Assembly (NCBI GenBank): GCA_964528575.1
Contig: CAZGTQ010000344.1
Span: forward strand, 1 to 10,742
DNA length: 10,742 bases
Reading direction: 5' to 3'
Origin: CAZGTQ01 sp964528575
GTDB lineage: Bacteria; Planctomycetota; UBA1135; GCA-002686595
Below, one piece after another: positions 1 through 7,680 of the stretch (positions are counted from its first letter, which is position 1; every line of letters begins with the position of its first letter). Under the pieces are notes generated by a model, which was not told where the DNA came from, did not search any database, and saw nothing but the letters and a program-made list of their open reading frames with translations. A program made the position numbers and the translations under genes.

Positions 1-146
1 GGCGCGGCGCGGCGGCGGGACGGCGCACGGCGCCGGCCGGCCGGAACCGGCGGCCGGCGGTCAAGCCGCGGCCGGCCGAGGCCGATAGGGGCCCCGGGTC
101 CGCCCGGGCGGCGGTCCCGTAGCCCGCGATGCGGGCCCAGGTCCCC
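1..146. other. GC-rich upstream region, no supported gene
   Basis: No supported gene is visible here. The sequence is almost pure G/C and holds a perfect 9-bp inverted repeat (arms 31-39 and 51-59, 11-nt loop), which could be the hairpin of an upstream terminator although no T-tract follows. A short open frame entering from the left edge ends at a TAG at 86-88. Its residues are nearly all Ala, Gly, Arg and Pro, so it may be the tail of an upstream gene or chance. A second hairpin (arms 122-127 and 131-136, loop GAT) lies just before the ribosome binding site of the next gene. Confidence 0.35.
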
Positions 147-152
147 GAGGAG
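147..152 (+). promoter_or_regulatory. Ribosome binding site (GAGGAG) of the HEAT lipoprotein gene
   Basis: GAGGAG lies 10 nt before the ATG at 163. It supports that start over the open frame that extends further upstream in another register. Confidence 0.6.
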
Positions 153-162
153 ACACTCCGCC

Positions 163-789
163 ATGCAATCCACCACCCGTTCGGGCTCCGTCTGGGGTCC
201 GCTCGTGCTCGCCGCGCTGGCCGCGGCGTGCGCATCGACCGACGGCACGAGCGATACCGTCGAGAACGCCCAGTGGCTCGAGCCGTCGCCGCTGCTCGAG
301 CAGCAGATCGCGGACGAGGCCCAGCGGCTGCCGTGGACACACGGCATCGAGCACCTCGAGCAGATCCGCTGGTTCGCCTCGGTCGGCGAGCCCGCCTATC
401 CGGTGCTGCTCGGGCTCGCGGCCGATCCGCGCGACCACGTGTCCGCCGCCGCGCTCGCCGCGCTGGGCGCGACCGCGGACCCGCGCCTCGTGCCGCAAGT
501 GCAGGCGCTCCAGTGGGGGCCCGGCCGGGGCGAGGAGCTCCAGCTCGAGCGCTCGCGCACGCTCGTGCGCCTGGGCGACTGGAGCGCGATGCCGCCCCTG
601 ATCGCGGGCCTCACCCACGAGCGGGTGCGCATCCGGGCGCTGTGCGACCAGGCGCTCTACGAAGCGACCCGCCTGCGCTTCGACTACGACCCGCGCGCCG
701 ACGAGACGGAGCGCGAGAAGTCGATCCGGCGCTGGGAGGAGTGGTGGCTCGCGCGCACCGGCGAGGGCCTCCTGCTCACGGACAATTGA
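163..789 (+). CDS. Small HEAT-repeat lipoprotein with W-x-x-W-W tail
   Basis: The protein has 208 residues and no recognised enzymatic motif. Residues 1-22 are a signal sequence ending in L-A-A-A-C, so Cys23 is the likely lipidated residue and the protein should be anchored in the envelope facing away from the cytoplasm. The Ala at -3 makes this a weaker lipobox than the usual Leu. Residues about 75-170 form two or three HEAT-like helical pairs (PAYPVLLGLAADPRDHVSAA, DPRLVPQVQAL, AMPPLIAGLTHERVRIRAL), which usually act as protein-binding scaffolds. The C-terminus carries F173-D-Y-D-P and W191-E-E-W-W, matching the tail of the zinc-ribbon/HEAT protein at 1590-2756. The ATG is supported by GAGGAG. 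It stands alone, converging on the TPR gene. A binding or assembly role is inferred only from the HEAT fold. Confidence 0.8.
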   Translation: MQSTTRSGSVWGPLVLAALAAACASTDGTSDTVENAQWLEPSPLLEQQIADEAQRLPWTHGIEHLEQIRWFASVGEPAYPVLLGLAADPRDHVSAAALAALGATADPRLVPQVQALQWGPGRGEELQLERSRTLVRLGDWSAMPPLIAGLTHERVRIRALCDQALYEATRLRFDYDPRADETEREKSIRRWEEWWLARTGEGLLLTDN

Positions 790-816
790 CGTCGCCGCGA
801 CAATCGACGTCGCCGG
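781..816 (+). repeat. 18-bp tandem duplication over the lipoprotein stop codon
   Basis: Two copies of an 18-bp unit (gacaattgacgtcgccgc at 781-798, then 799-816) match at 16 of 18 positions. The first copy holds the last two sense codons and the TGA stop. In the second copy the same position reads CGA. The period is exactly six codons. Confidence 0.8.
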
Positions 817-854
817 ACGGTGCAAAAGGCGCGCGGGTGCGTTCGGTCCGCTCG

Positions 855-878
855 CGCGTCCCGCTGGCTGGGGACGTG
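855..878. terminator. Possible bidirectional terminator hairpin between convergent genes
   Basis: Arms 855-862 and 871-878 pair over 8 bp with one G-U pair and an 8-nt loop. The hairpin lies between the ends of the convergent lipoprotein and TPR genes, where a shared terminator would be expected. No T-tract follows on either strand, so the assignment is weak. Confidence 0.3.
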
Positions 879-929
879 GGCGCCGTCATCGCAGGGCCAC
901 GCGCGGGCCCGAGTCGCGCCGGGGGCGTG

Positions 930-1361
930 TCAGGCCCGGCTCTCGTCGCGCGCGCGCAGGCGGCGGACGAGGTTCTGGAAGCGCGGCTCCGCGCGGACGC
1001 TCGTGAGGTCCTCGTCGCCCAGCAGGAAGTCGGCGTCCTCGTAACCGAGGTCGATCGAGCGCTCGAGCGCGTCGAGGGCTTCGTCGCAGCGCTGGAGCAG
1101 CGCGTACGAGCAAGCGAGGTTGTAGTGCGTGATCGGGTCGTCGGGCACGAGCCGCACGAGCTTGCGATCGATCGCCAGCCCCTCTTCGTGCCTACCGAGG
1201 CGCGTGAGCGCGTGGCCGAGCTCCGCCAGGACGCCGACGTCCTCGGGCATGCGCCGGATCCAGGCCGCGTAGAACTCGACCAGGAACTCCTGGCCGACGC
1301 CGTCGAGGCGATCGCGGGTGCGGTTCGAGAGCGGCAGGCGGTTCATGGGGGGAGCGTCCAC
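930..1361 (-). CDS. Small TPR-repeat protein
   Basis: The protein has 143 residues from a GTG at 1361, or 138 from an in-frame ATG at 1344-1346; neither has a clear Shine-Dalgarno sequence. It has no signal peptide or membrane segment, so it is probably cytoplasmic. Residues about 25-105 form tetratricopeptide helices: VGVLAELGHALTRLGRHEEG is a typical TPR, followed by DPITHYNLACSYALLQRCDE and DEALDALERSIDLG. The end, with a DL-x-x-V-R-x-x-P-R-F pattern, is a common closing of the last TPR in larger proteins, where it caps the superhelix. TPR units bind other proteins, and with so few repeats this is probably a small adaptor. It runs opposite to all its neighbours and has no operon partner in the window. 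The specific role is unknown. Confidence 0.82.
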   Translation of the reverse strand: MDAPPMNRLPLSNRTRDRLDGVGQEFLVEFYAAWIRRMPEDVGVLAELGHALTRLGRHEEGLAIDRKLVRLVPDDPITHYNLACSYALLQRCDEALDALERSIDLGYEDADFLLGDEDLTSVRAEPRFQNLVRRLRARDESRA

Positions 1362-1519
1362 TCTACACCCGCTGTAGGCCGCCCCGTACCCGGCCGGAGG
1401 GGGAATGTGGAAAAAGGAGCGCCGTCCGGCGCTGCAGCCGTGTACGCCGCGCGGGCGCGCGGACTATTTAAGGATCAGGTCGACCAGGCTCCGAGCCCCG
1501 GCCGTTCTCCCGGCCTCGC

Positions 1520-1579
1520 AGCTCTGGTAAGGCGAACTCGGGCGAAGCTCGGGCGCGTGAGGCGAAGCTCTGGTAAGGC
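1520..1579 (+). repeat. Short degenerate direct repeats upstream of the zinc-ribbon/HEAT gene
   Basis: The 14-mer agctctggtaaggc occurs exactly at 1520-1533 and 1566-1579. The 10-mer ggcgaagctc occurs at 1541-1550 and 1561-1570, and a related ggcgaactcg lies at 1531-1540. The block looks like successive local tandem duplications with periods near 10 and 20 bp. It ends at the AAGGTG that may serve as ribosome binding site. Confidence 0.7.
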
Positions 1580-1585
1580 AAGGTG
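1580..1585 (+). promoter_or_regulatory. Candidate ribosome binding site (AAGGTG) of the zinc-ribbon/HEAT gene
   Basis: AAGGTG ends 4 nt before the GTG at 1590. The other in-frame starts, GTG 1605 and ATG 1629, have no comparable sequence before them, so this favours 1590. Context is repetitive and the match is only partial. Confidence 0.4.
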
Positions 1586-1586
1586 A

Positions 1587-1618
1587 CTGGTGAGCGGTGA
1601 TCTGGTGAGCAAAGTGAT
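1587..1618 (+). repeat. Imperfect 15-bp duplication containing two GTG start candidates
   Basis: The unit ctggtgagcggtgat (1587-1601) is followed by ctggtgagcaaagtgat (1602-1618). The first nine bases are identical. Each copy presents an in-frame GTG, at 1590 and 1605, so the duplication has copied the start codon itself. Confidence 0.6.
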
Positions 1619-2756
1619 CGGCACCCCCATGGACATCCATTTCTGCGACCTGTGCAACGAGTCCGTCCCGGCGACCGACCTCGAAGCCGGGAAGGCGTTC
1701 ATCCGCAAGGGACGCGTGATCTGCGCGACCTGCGACACCCTGATGAGCCACGGGCCCGAGCCCGCGCCGGGGCCGGCGCGGGCCCCGTTCGCTCGTCCCG
1801 CGCACGTGCCCGTGGCTGCGACGCCGGTCGCGATCGCTCCGCCGCGCTCGTCCGCAGGGACGATCCTGGCGATCGTCCTCGCCGTCGCGGCGATGCTGCT
1901 CGTCGCGGGGATGACGCTCCTGCTCGCGGACCGCACGGAGCGGCTCGACGCGACGCTGAACGGGCTGATCCTCGCGAACCGCGACCGGATCCGAACGATC
2001 GAGTCGATGAGCGAGGAACGGCTGGGCGCGCTGCGCACGGAGAGCGTCGAGCGCTCCGGCGAGTTCGACGCTCGCGTCGCGCGCCTCGAGGAGCGCATCG
2101 AGAACGACCGCACGGGCAACACGGGCTCGTTCCGCGAGATCCGCGAGAGTCTGCGCTCGATCGACGGCAAGCTCGCCGAGGTCGCCGGGTTGCGCACCGA
2201 GCTCAACACGAGCCGCGGACAGGTGACGACGCTCGAGAAGAGCCTCGAGGCGGTGCGCGCGGACCTCGCGCTGATCGCCGAGGGCGTGATCGAGCTCGAG
2301 AGCAAGCTCGCGGGTGCGAGCGCGCCGCAGGTGCCCGGCGGAGGTTTCGACGAGGAGGGCGGACCGCCGCCGTGGATGGGACTCGTCGAGGACCTGAAGA
2401 GCCCGAACTCGGGCACGCGCTGGAACGCGGTGCAGGCGCTGGGCGAGACGCGCGACGTCGGCGTGCTGCCGCACCTCGCCCCGATGCTCCAGGACGCGGA
2501 CATCTTCGTGCGCATGGCGACGGCGCGGATCCTCGGCGACCTCGGCTCGCCGCGCGCGATCCCCGCGTTGATCGAGGCGCTCGGCGACGGCGAGCCGTCG
2601 GTGCGCGAAGCCGCGGTCGTGTCGCTGCGCGGCCTCGCCGGCCGCGACTTCAAGTTCGACCCGACCGCCAGCGAGGCCGACCGCACGCGCAAGCAGAAGG
2701 CCTGGCGCGATTGGTGGAAGAAGAACGAGGAAGACATCCTGGGCGAGGACGCGTAG
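1590..2756 (+). CDS. Zinc-ribbon, single-TM, coiled-coil, HEAT-repeat membrane protein
   Basis: The protein has 388 residues from GTG 1590; starts at GTG 1605 or ATG 1629 would lose only 5 or 13 residues. Its parts in order are: a four-cysteine zinc-ribbon-like knuckle (Cys19-x2-Cys22 and Cys45-x2-Cys48), a Pro/Ala-rich linker (about 55-88), one transmembrane helix (about 90-112), a long charged heptad-like coiled coil (about 115-240), a Gly/Pro linker, and HEAT repeats (about 260-350). The tail has F354-K-F-D-P and W372-R-D-W-W, as in the lipoprotein at 163-789. No signal peptide precedes the zinc module, so topology is probably knuckle inside, coiled coil and HEAT outside; this is inferred. 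It is followed by a repeat-bearing terminator and appears monocistronic. I do not recognise a named family. A structural or sensing role is possible, and no catalytic residues are visible. Confidence 0.82.
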   Translation: MSGDLVSKVIGTPMDIHFCDLCNESVPATDLEAGKAFIRKGRVICATCDTLMSHGPEPAPGPARAPFARPAHVPVAATPVAIAPPRSSAGTILAIVLAVAAMLLVAGMTLLLADRTERLDATLNGLILANRDRIRTIESMSEERLGALRTESVERSGEFDARVARLEERIENDRTGNTGSFREIRESLRSIDGKLAEVAGLRTELNTSRGQVTTLEKSLEAVRADLALIAEGVIELESKLAGASAPQVPGGGFDEEGGPPPWMGLVEDLKSPNSGTRWNAVQALGETRDVGVLPHLAPMLQDADIFVRMATARILGDLGSPRAIPALIEALGDGEPSVREAAVVSLRGLAGRDFKFDPTASEADRTRKQKAWRDWWKKNEEDILGEDA

Positions 2757-2783
2757 CGTCGCCCCCGCGCGCGCACGTCTTCC

Positions 2784-2889
2784 AAGGGCCGCTCCGCGCG
2801 GTCGTACGAAGGGCCGCCTCGCGCGGTCGTATCATCCAAGGGCCGCCTCGCGCGGTCGTATCATCCAAGGGCCGCCTCGCGCGGCCCTT
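2784..2889 (+). repeat. Four-copy tandem array of half-hairpin units
   Basis: Four units start with aagggccgc: 2784-2808 (25 bp, slightly diverged), 2809-2837 and 2838-2866 (29 bp, identical) and 2867-2889 (last copy, completed as a perfect hairpin). The first three end with gcggtcgta or a close form, so each can form only a weaker stem with a G-U pair. The array begins about 27 bp after the stop codon of the zinc-ribbon/HEAT gene. Confidence 0.85.
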
Positions 2890-2900
2890 CTTCGTTTTCG
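2867..2900 (+). terminator. Intrinsic terminator after the zinc-ribbon/HEAT gene
   Basis: A perfect 9-bp stem (aagggccgc 2867-2875, gcggccctt 2881-2889) closes on a 5-nt loop (ctcgc). It is followed by the T-rich stretch cttcgttttcg (2890-2900). Position and structure fit rho-independent termination of the upstream gene and insulation of the icd cluster. Confidence 0.75.
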
Positions 2901-2923
2901 CGGCACCCGGCGGCCGGCCGCTC

Positions 2924-2952
2924 TTTCTCGCCGGCGCCTCCGCCGTTAGACT
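2924..2952 (+). promoter_or_regulatory. Weak candidate promoter for the icd cluster
   Basis: TTTCTC (2924-2929) and TAGACT (2947-2952) are separated by 17 nt and lie between the terminator and icd. The -10 matches the sigma-70 consensus at four of six positions and the -35 only poorly. A promoter is expected here because of the terminator just upstream. The exact placement is a guess. Confidence 0.25.
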
Positions 2953-3012
2953 TCCGCGCCCTTTCCACTCGCACCCCGCTCGGGGAGTCATCCGCAGCCG
3001 GAGCGCGCGGTC

Positions 3013-4227
3013 ATGGCGAAGATCAAAGTCCATAACCCGGTCGTCGAGCTCGACGGCGACGAGATGACGCGGATCATCTGGGCGTTCATCAAGGAGCGCC
3101 TGATCCTGCCGTACGTCGACGTCCAGCTCCTCTACTTCGACCTCTCGATGGAGCATCGCGACGCGACCGCCGACCGGGTCACGGTCGACGCGGCGCACGC
3201 GATCCTCGAGCACGGCGTCGGCGTCAAGTGCGCGACGATCACGCCCGACGAGCAGCGGGTCGAGGAGTTCGGGCTGAAGCAGATGTGGCGCTCGCCCAAC
3301 GGGACGATCCGCAACATCCTCGGCGGCACGGTCTTCCGCGAGCCGATCATCTGCAAGAACGTCCCGCGGCTCGTGCCCGGCTGGACGAAGCCGATCGTCA
3401 TCGGCCGCCACGCGTTCGGCGACCAGTACCGCGCGACGGACATGGTCGTCGAGGGTCCCGGCACGCTGACGATGACGTTCACGCCGGCGGACGGCGGCGA
3501 GCCGATCGAGCACACGGTGTTCGAGTTCCCCGGCGGCGGGGTCGCGCTCGCGATGTACAACCTCGACGAGTCGATCCGCGGCTTCGCGCGCGCGTGCCTC
3601 AACTACGGCCTGAACCGGAAGTGGCCGGTCTACCTGTCGACGAAGAACACGATCCTCAAGAAGTACGACGGGCGCTTCAAAGACCTCTTCCAGGAGATCT
3701 ACGAGAGCGAGTTCCGCGCGGACTTCCAGAAGGCGGACATCGTCTACGAGCACCGGCTCATCGACGACATGGTCGCGCAGGCGCTCAAGTGGAGCGGCGG
3801 CTTCGTCTGGGCGTGCAAGAACTACGACGGCGACGTGCAGTCCGACACGGTCGCGCAGGGCTTCGGCTCGCTCGGCCTGATGACGTCGGTGCTGATGACG
3901 CCCGACGGCAAGACGGTCGAGGCGGAGGCGGCGCACGGCACCGTGACGCGCCACTACCGCCAGCACGAGCAGGGCAAGCCGACGTCGACGAACCCGATCG
4001 CGTCGATCTTCGCCTGGACCCGCGGGCTCGCGCACCGGGCCAAGCTCGACGACAACACGGAGCTCGCGCGGTTCGCGCAGGCGCTCGAGGAGGTGTGCGT
4101 CGAGGCGGTCGAGGCGGGCCAGATGACGAAGGATCTCGCGCTCCTCATCGGCGGCGATGCGAAGTGGCTCACGACCGAACAGTTCCTCGCGGCGCTCGAC
4201 GAGCGGCTGCGGGCGAAGGTCGGCTGA
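3013..4227 (+). CDS. icd: NADP-dependent isocitrate dehydrogenase, eukaryotic-like homodimeric type
   Basis: The enzyme oxidatively decarboxylates isocitrate to 2-oxoglutarate and makes NADPH in the cytoplasm as a TCA-cycle step. Its 404 residues match the length of the human IDH1-like subfamily rather than the E. coli type. Substrate residues are visible: S94-P-N-G-T-I-R100-N, R109, R132 in GRHAFGDQYRATD (the same number as the human IDH1 hotspot arginine), Y139 and K211. Metal-binding aspartates are D251 or D252 in LIDDM, D274 and D278 in YDGDVQSD. R313-H314 in HGTVTRHYR is the pair that selects NADP over NAD in this subfamily. The ATG is preceded by GGAG (3000-3003) with 9-nt spacing. It is the first gene of the cluster after the terminator and is followed 44 bp later by mdh. 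Confidence 0.97.
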   Translation: MAKIKVHNPVVELDGDEMTRIIWAFIKERLILPYVDVQLLYFDLSMEHRDATADRVTVDAAHAILEHGVGVKCATITPDEQRVEEFGLKQMWRSPNGTIRNILGGTVFREPIICKNVPRLVPGWTKPIVIGRHAFGDQYRATDMVVEGPGTLTMTFTPADGGEPIEHTVFEFPGGGVALAMYNLDESIRGFARACLNYGLNRKWPVYLSTKNTILKKYDGRFKDLFQEIYESEFRADFQKADIVYEHRLIDDMVAQALKWSGGFVWACKNYDGDVQSDTVAQGFGSLGLMTSVLMTPDGKTVEAEAAHGTVTRHYRQHEQGKPTSTNPIASIFAWTRGLAHRAKLDDNTELARFAQALEEVCVEAVEAGQMTKDLALLIGGDAKWLTTEQFLAALDERLRAKVG

Positions 4228-4240
4228 GCGCGTTCCGACC

Positions 4241-4271
4241 GAGCCGATCGAACAGCGAGCTGATCGAACAG
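4241..4271 (+). repeat. 15-bp direct duplication directly before the mdh start
   Basis: The sequence gagccgatcgaacag (4241-4255) recurs as gagctgatcgaacag (4257-4271) with one mismatch and a period of 16 bp. The second copy abuts the ATG at 4272. The region normally holding a Shine-Dalgarno sequence is therefore entirely inside the repeat, and no strong GGAG-type site is present. Confidence 0.8.
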
Positions 4272-5225
4272 ATGGCTGCCGCCGTTCAACGCAAGATCAC
4301 CGTCGTGGGAGCGGGCTACGTCGGCATGACGTGCGCGCAGCTCTGTGCGATGAAGGACCTCGCGTCCGAGATCGTGCTGATCGACGTCCTCGAGGGGCGC
4401 GCGCAAGGGATCGCACTCGACCTCGACCAGATGGCGGCGGTCGAGAACTTCGGAGCGCGGGTCGCCGGCACGGACGATCCGGCCGCGACCGAGGGCTCCG
4501 ACCTCGTGATCGTCACCGCCGGCAAGCCGCGCACGCCGGGCATGAGCCGCTCGGATCTGCTCGAGACGAACGGCCGCGTGATGGGGGCGGTCGCCGAGTA
4601 CGTGCGCAACGGCTCGCCCGACGCGATCGTGATCGTCGTGACGAACCCGCTCGACGTCATGGTGCACGTGATGCGGGCGAAGCTCGGCTTCCCGGGCCAG
4701 CGGGTCGTCGGCATGGCCGGCGTGCTCGACTCCGCGCGCTTCTCGTGGTTCATCGCCGAGGCGACGGGCACGTCGGTGCGCGACGTCGACGCGATGGTGC
4801 TCGGCGCGCACGGCGACTCGATGGTGCCGCTGCCGAACGCGTGCACCGTGAACGGCGTGCAGCTCGCGGCGTTCGTCGACGCGCGGACGATCGAGGCGCT
4901 CTCCGAGCGGACGCGCAACGGCGGCGGCGAGATCGTGAAGCTGCTGAAGACCGGGAGCGCGTTCTACGCGCCCGCGGCGGCCGCCGTCGCGATGGCCGCG
5001 TCGATCCTGAACGACGAGAAGCGGCTCCTGCCGTGCTCGTGCTTCCTCAACGGCCACTTCGGCTTCGAAGGGCTGTACATGGGCGTGCCCGCCGTGCTCG
5101 GCGCCGGGGGCGTCGAGCGCATCGTCGAGATCCCGCTCGACCTCGAGGCGCGCGCCCAGTTGCAGAAGACCGCGGGCGCGATCGCCGCCGACCTGGACAC
5201 CTGCCGGGAGCTGGGGCTCCTGTGA
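4272..5225 (+). CDS. mdh: Malate dehydrogenase, LDH-like type
   Basis: The 317-residue enzyme oxidises malate to oxaloacetate with NAD in the cytoplasm, closing the TCA cycle. The Rossmann motif G13-A-G-Y-V-G18 and D38 at the end of the second strand fit NAD binding. The mobile active-site loop reads TAGKPRTPGMSRSDLL with R87 at the position that is Gln in lactate dehydrogenases, which indicates malate use, and R93 as the second loop arginine. N125 (VTNPLDVM), D153 and R156 (DSARF) and the catalytic H180 (GAHGDSMVPL) complete the site. Length and motifs match the tetrameric LDH-like malate dehydrogenases found in many bacteria, not the E. coli dimeric form. The ATG at 4272 is the natural start before the Rossmann strand. 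It lies 44 bp after icd, and its stop overlaps the possible GTG start of fumC. Confidence 0.96.
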   Translation: MAAAVQRKITVVGAGYVGMTCAQLCAMKDLASEIVLIDVLEGRAQGIALDLDQMAAVENFGARVAGTDDPAATEGSDLVIVTAGKPRTPGMSRSDLLETNGRVMGAVAEYVRNGSPDAIVIVVTNPLDVMVHVMRAKLGFPGQRVVGMAGVLDSARFSWFIAEATGTSVRDVDAMVLGAHGDSMVPLPNACTVNGVQLAAFVDARTIEALSERTRNGGGEIVKLLKTGSAFYAPAAAAVAMAASILNDEKRLLPCSCFLNGHFGFEGLYMGVPAVLGAGGVERIVEIPLDLEARAQLQKTAGAIAADLDTCRELGLL

Positions 5226-5230
5226 ACGTC

Positions 5231-6654
<1,424 letters not shown>

Positions 6655-6658
<4 letters not shown>

Positions 6659-7557
6659 GCCGCGCGCGGATCGCTCTGGGCGCGTGTGCAGCGGCGCTGT
6701 TCGCGTCGGCCGTGCTCGTGCCGCGGCAGGACGTCACGATCGACGTCGAGCGCGTCGCGGGACCGGTGCACGTGCTCACGGGGCGCGGCGGCAACGTCGG
6801 GCTGTCGATCGGCGCCGACGGCGTGCTGATGATCGACGATCAGTTCGCGAACCTGGCGGAGAAGATCGAGGCCGCGGTCGCGGCGGCGGCCCAGGCCGGG
6901 TCCGAGGACGGGGCCGAGGAAGGCATCGACGCGCGCCCGCGGCTCCTGCTCAACACGCACTGGCACGGCGATCACACGGGCGGCAACGCGTACTTCGGCG
7001 AGAGTGCGACGATCTTCGCGCACCAGAACGTGCGCGCGCGGCTCGTCCAGGACGGGCGCGAGGTCGCCGCGCTGCCGGTCGTCACGTACGCCGACGGGAT
7101 CTCGATCCACTTCAACGGCGAGGAGATCCGCGTCTTCCACCTGCCCGACGCGCACACCGACGGCGACAGCGCGGTGTGGTTCTCCGGCTCGAAGGTGCTG
7201 CACACCGGCGACCTCTGCTTCTCGAACGCGTTCCCGTACGTCGACCTCGACAGCGGCGGGACCTTCGCGGGCTACCTCGCCGCGCTCGACGAGCTGATCG
7301 AGCGGCTGCCGCCGGGCGCGGCCGTGATCCCCGGGCACGGGCCGCTGACCGACGCCGCCGGGCTGCGCGCGTGCCGCACGATGCTCGCGACCGTCGTCGA
7401 GCGCGTCCGCGCGGCGCTCGCCGAGGGCAAGAGCGCCGCGGACATGAAGGCGGACGGCCTGCTCGACGACCTGGCCGAGCGCTGGGAGCCCCAGGGGGCG
7501 TTCATCGATCGCGGGCGGATGATCGACATCGCCGCGCGCGGGTTGCAGGACGAGTAG
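6655..7557 (+). CDS. Exported metallo-beta-lactamase-fold hydrolase, substrate unknown
   Basis: The 300-residue protein has a hydrophobic N-terminal segment (about 6-22) after two arginines, consistent with a signal peptide. L8-G-A-C11 resembles a lipobox, but the hydrophobic stretch before it is too short to trust. The fold is shown by H102-W-H104-G-D106-H107, H167 in DAHTDGD, D186 in TGDLCF and H228 in PGHGP, a complete di-zinc ligand set. The segment around GNVGLSIGADGVLMIDDQFA is typical of the broad family of periplasmic MBL hydrolases that are not true beta-lactamases. An Ala/Glu-rich insert lies at about 73-92. It overlaps fumC by 4 bp (ATGA), with a strong ribosome binding site, so it is probably coexpressed with the TCA genes. 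The biochemical link to them is not evident; an ester or thioester substrate is only a guess. Confidence 0.88.
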
Positions 7558-7680
7558 CGGCGCGACTTTGCCCGAGATTTACCGTACCGGGCAGGTTCGA
7601 GCGAGGTGAGCCCGGACACGGGCCCGCGGATGGTGGATGCTGGGCCCGGACGCCCTCGTACTCCCCCAGCCCTGCCTGCC
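7558..7680 (+). other. Intergenic region with hairpin before the peptidase gene
   Basis: A 6-bp inverted repeat (tgcccg 7569-7574, cgggca 7588-7593) encloses the only AT-rich patch of the gap (agatttaccgtac). It could be an operator, a weak terminator of the TCA cluster without a T-tract, or part of the peptidase promoter. A small stem gcccg/cgggc follows near 7610. No clear Shine-Dalgarno sequence precedes the ATG at 7681. Confidence 0.35.

Larger units (their letters stand above)
1362..1589. other. Divergent intergenic region with hairpins and short repeats
   Basis: This region separates the TPR gene (-) from the zinc-ribbon/HEAT gene (+), so it must hold both promoters. It contains the inverted repeat CTACA/TGTAG (1363-1367 and 1373-1377) directly before the TPR gene start and a 7-bp inverted repeat with a 2-nt centre (1418-1424 and 1427-1433). 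An AT-rich patch at 1464-1471, including TATTTA (1465-1470), is the only good -10 candidate for the rightward gene, without a convincing -35. The right half is built from short direct repeats, listed separately. Confidence 0.4.

Noticed and set aside
2..88. C-terminal part of an upstream gene ending at TAG 86-88
   Set aside because: Only about 28 Ala/Gly/Arg/Pro-rich codons are visible, overlapping an inverted repeat; chance is as likely.
129..1586. A 485-codon + strand open frame covering the lipoprotein and TPR genes
   Set aside because: It is of Arg/Ala-rich shadow composition and runs through a convergent gene pair; the HEAT and TPR readings in other frames are clearly protein-like.
1464..2839. 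Two long - strand open frames opposite the zinc-ribbon/HEAT gene
   Set aside because: Their composition is Ser/Arg- or Arg/Ala-rich with no motifs, while the + frame shows cysteine pairs, a TM helix and HEAT repeats.
2784..2889. CRISPR array
   Set aside because: The units are directly adjacent with no unique spacers and the last one is a terminator hairpin; no cas gene is present.
4272..5225. L-lactate dehydrogenase
   Set aside because: The substrate loop has Arg87 where lactate dehydrogenases have Gln, and the gene lies between icd and fumC.
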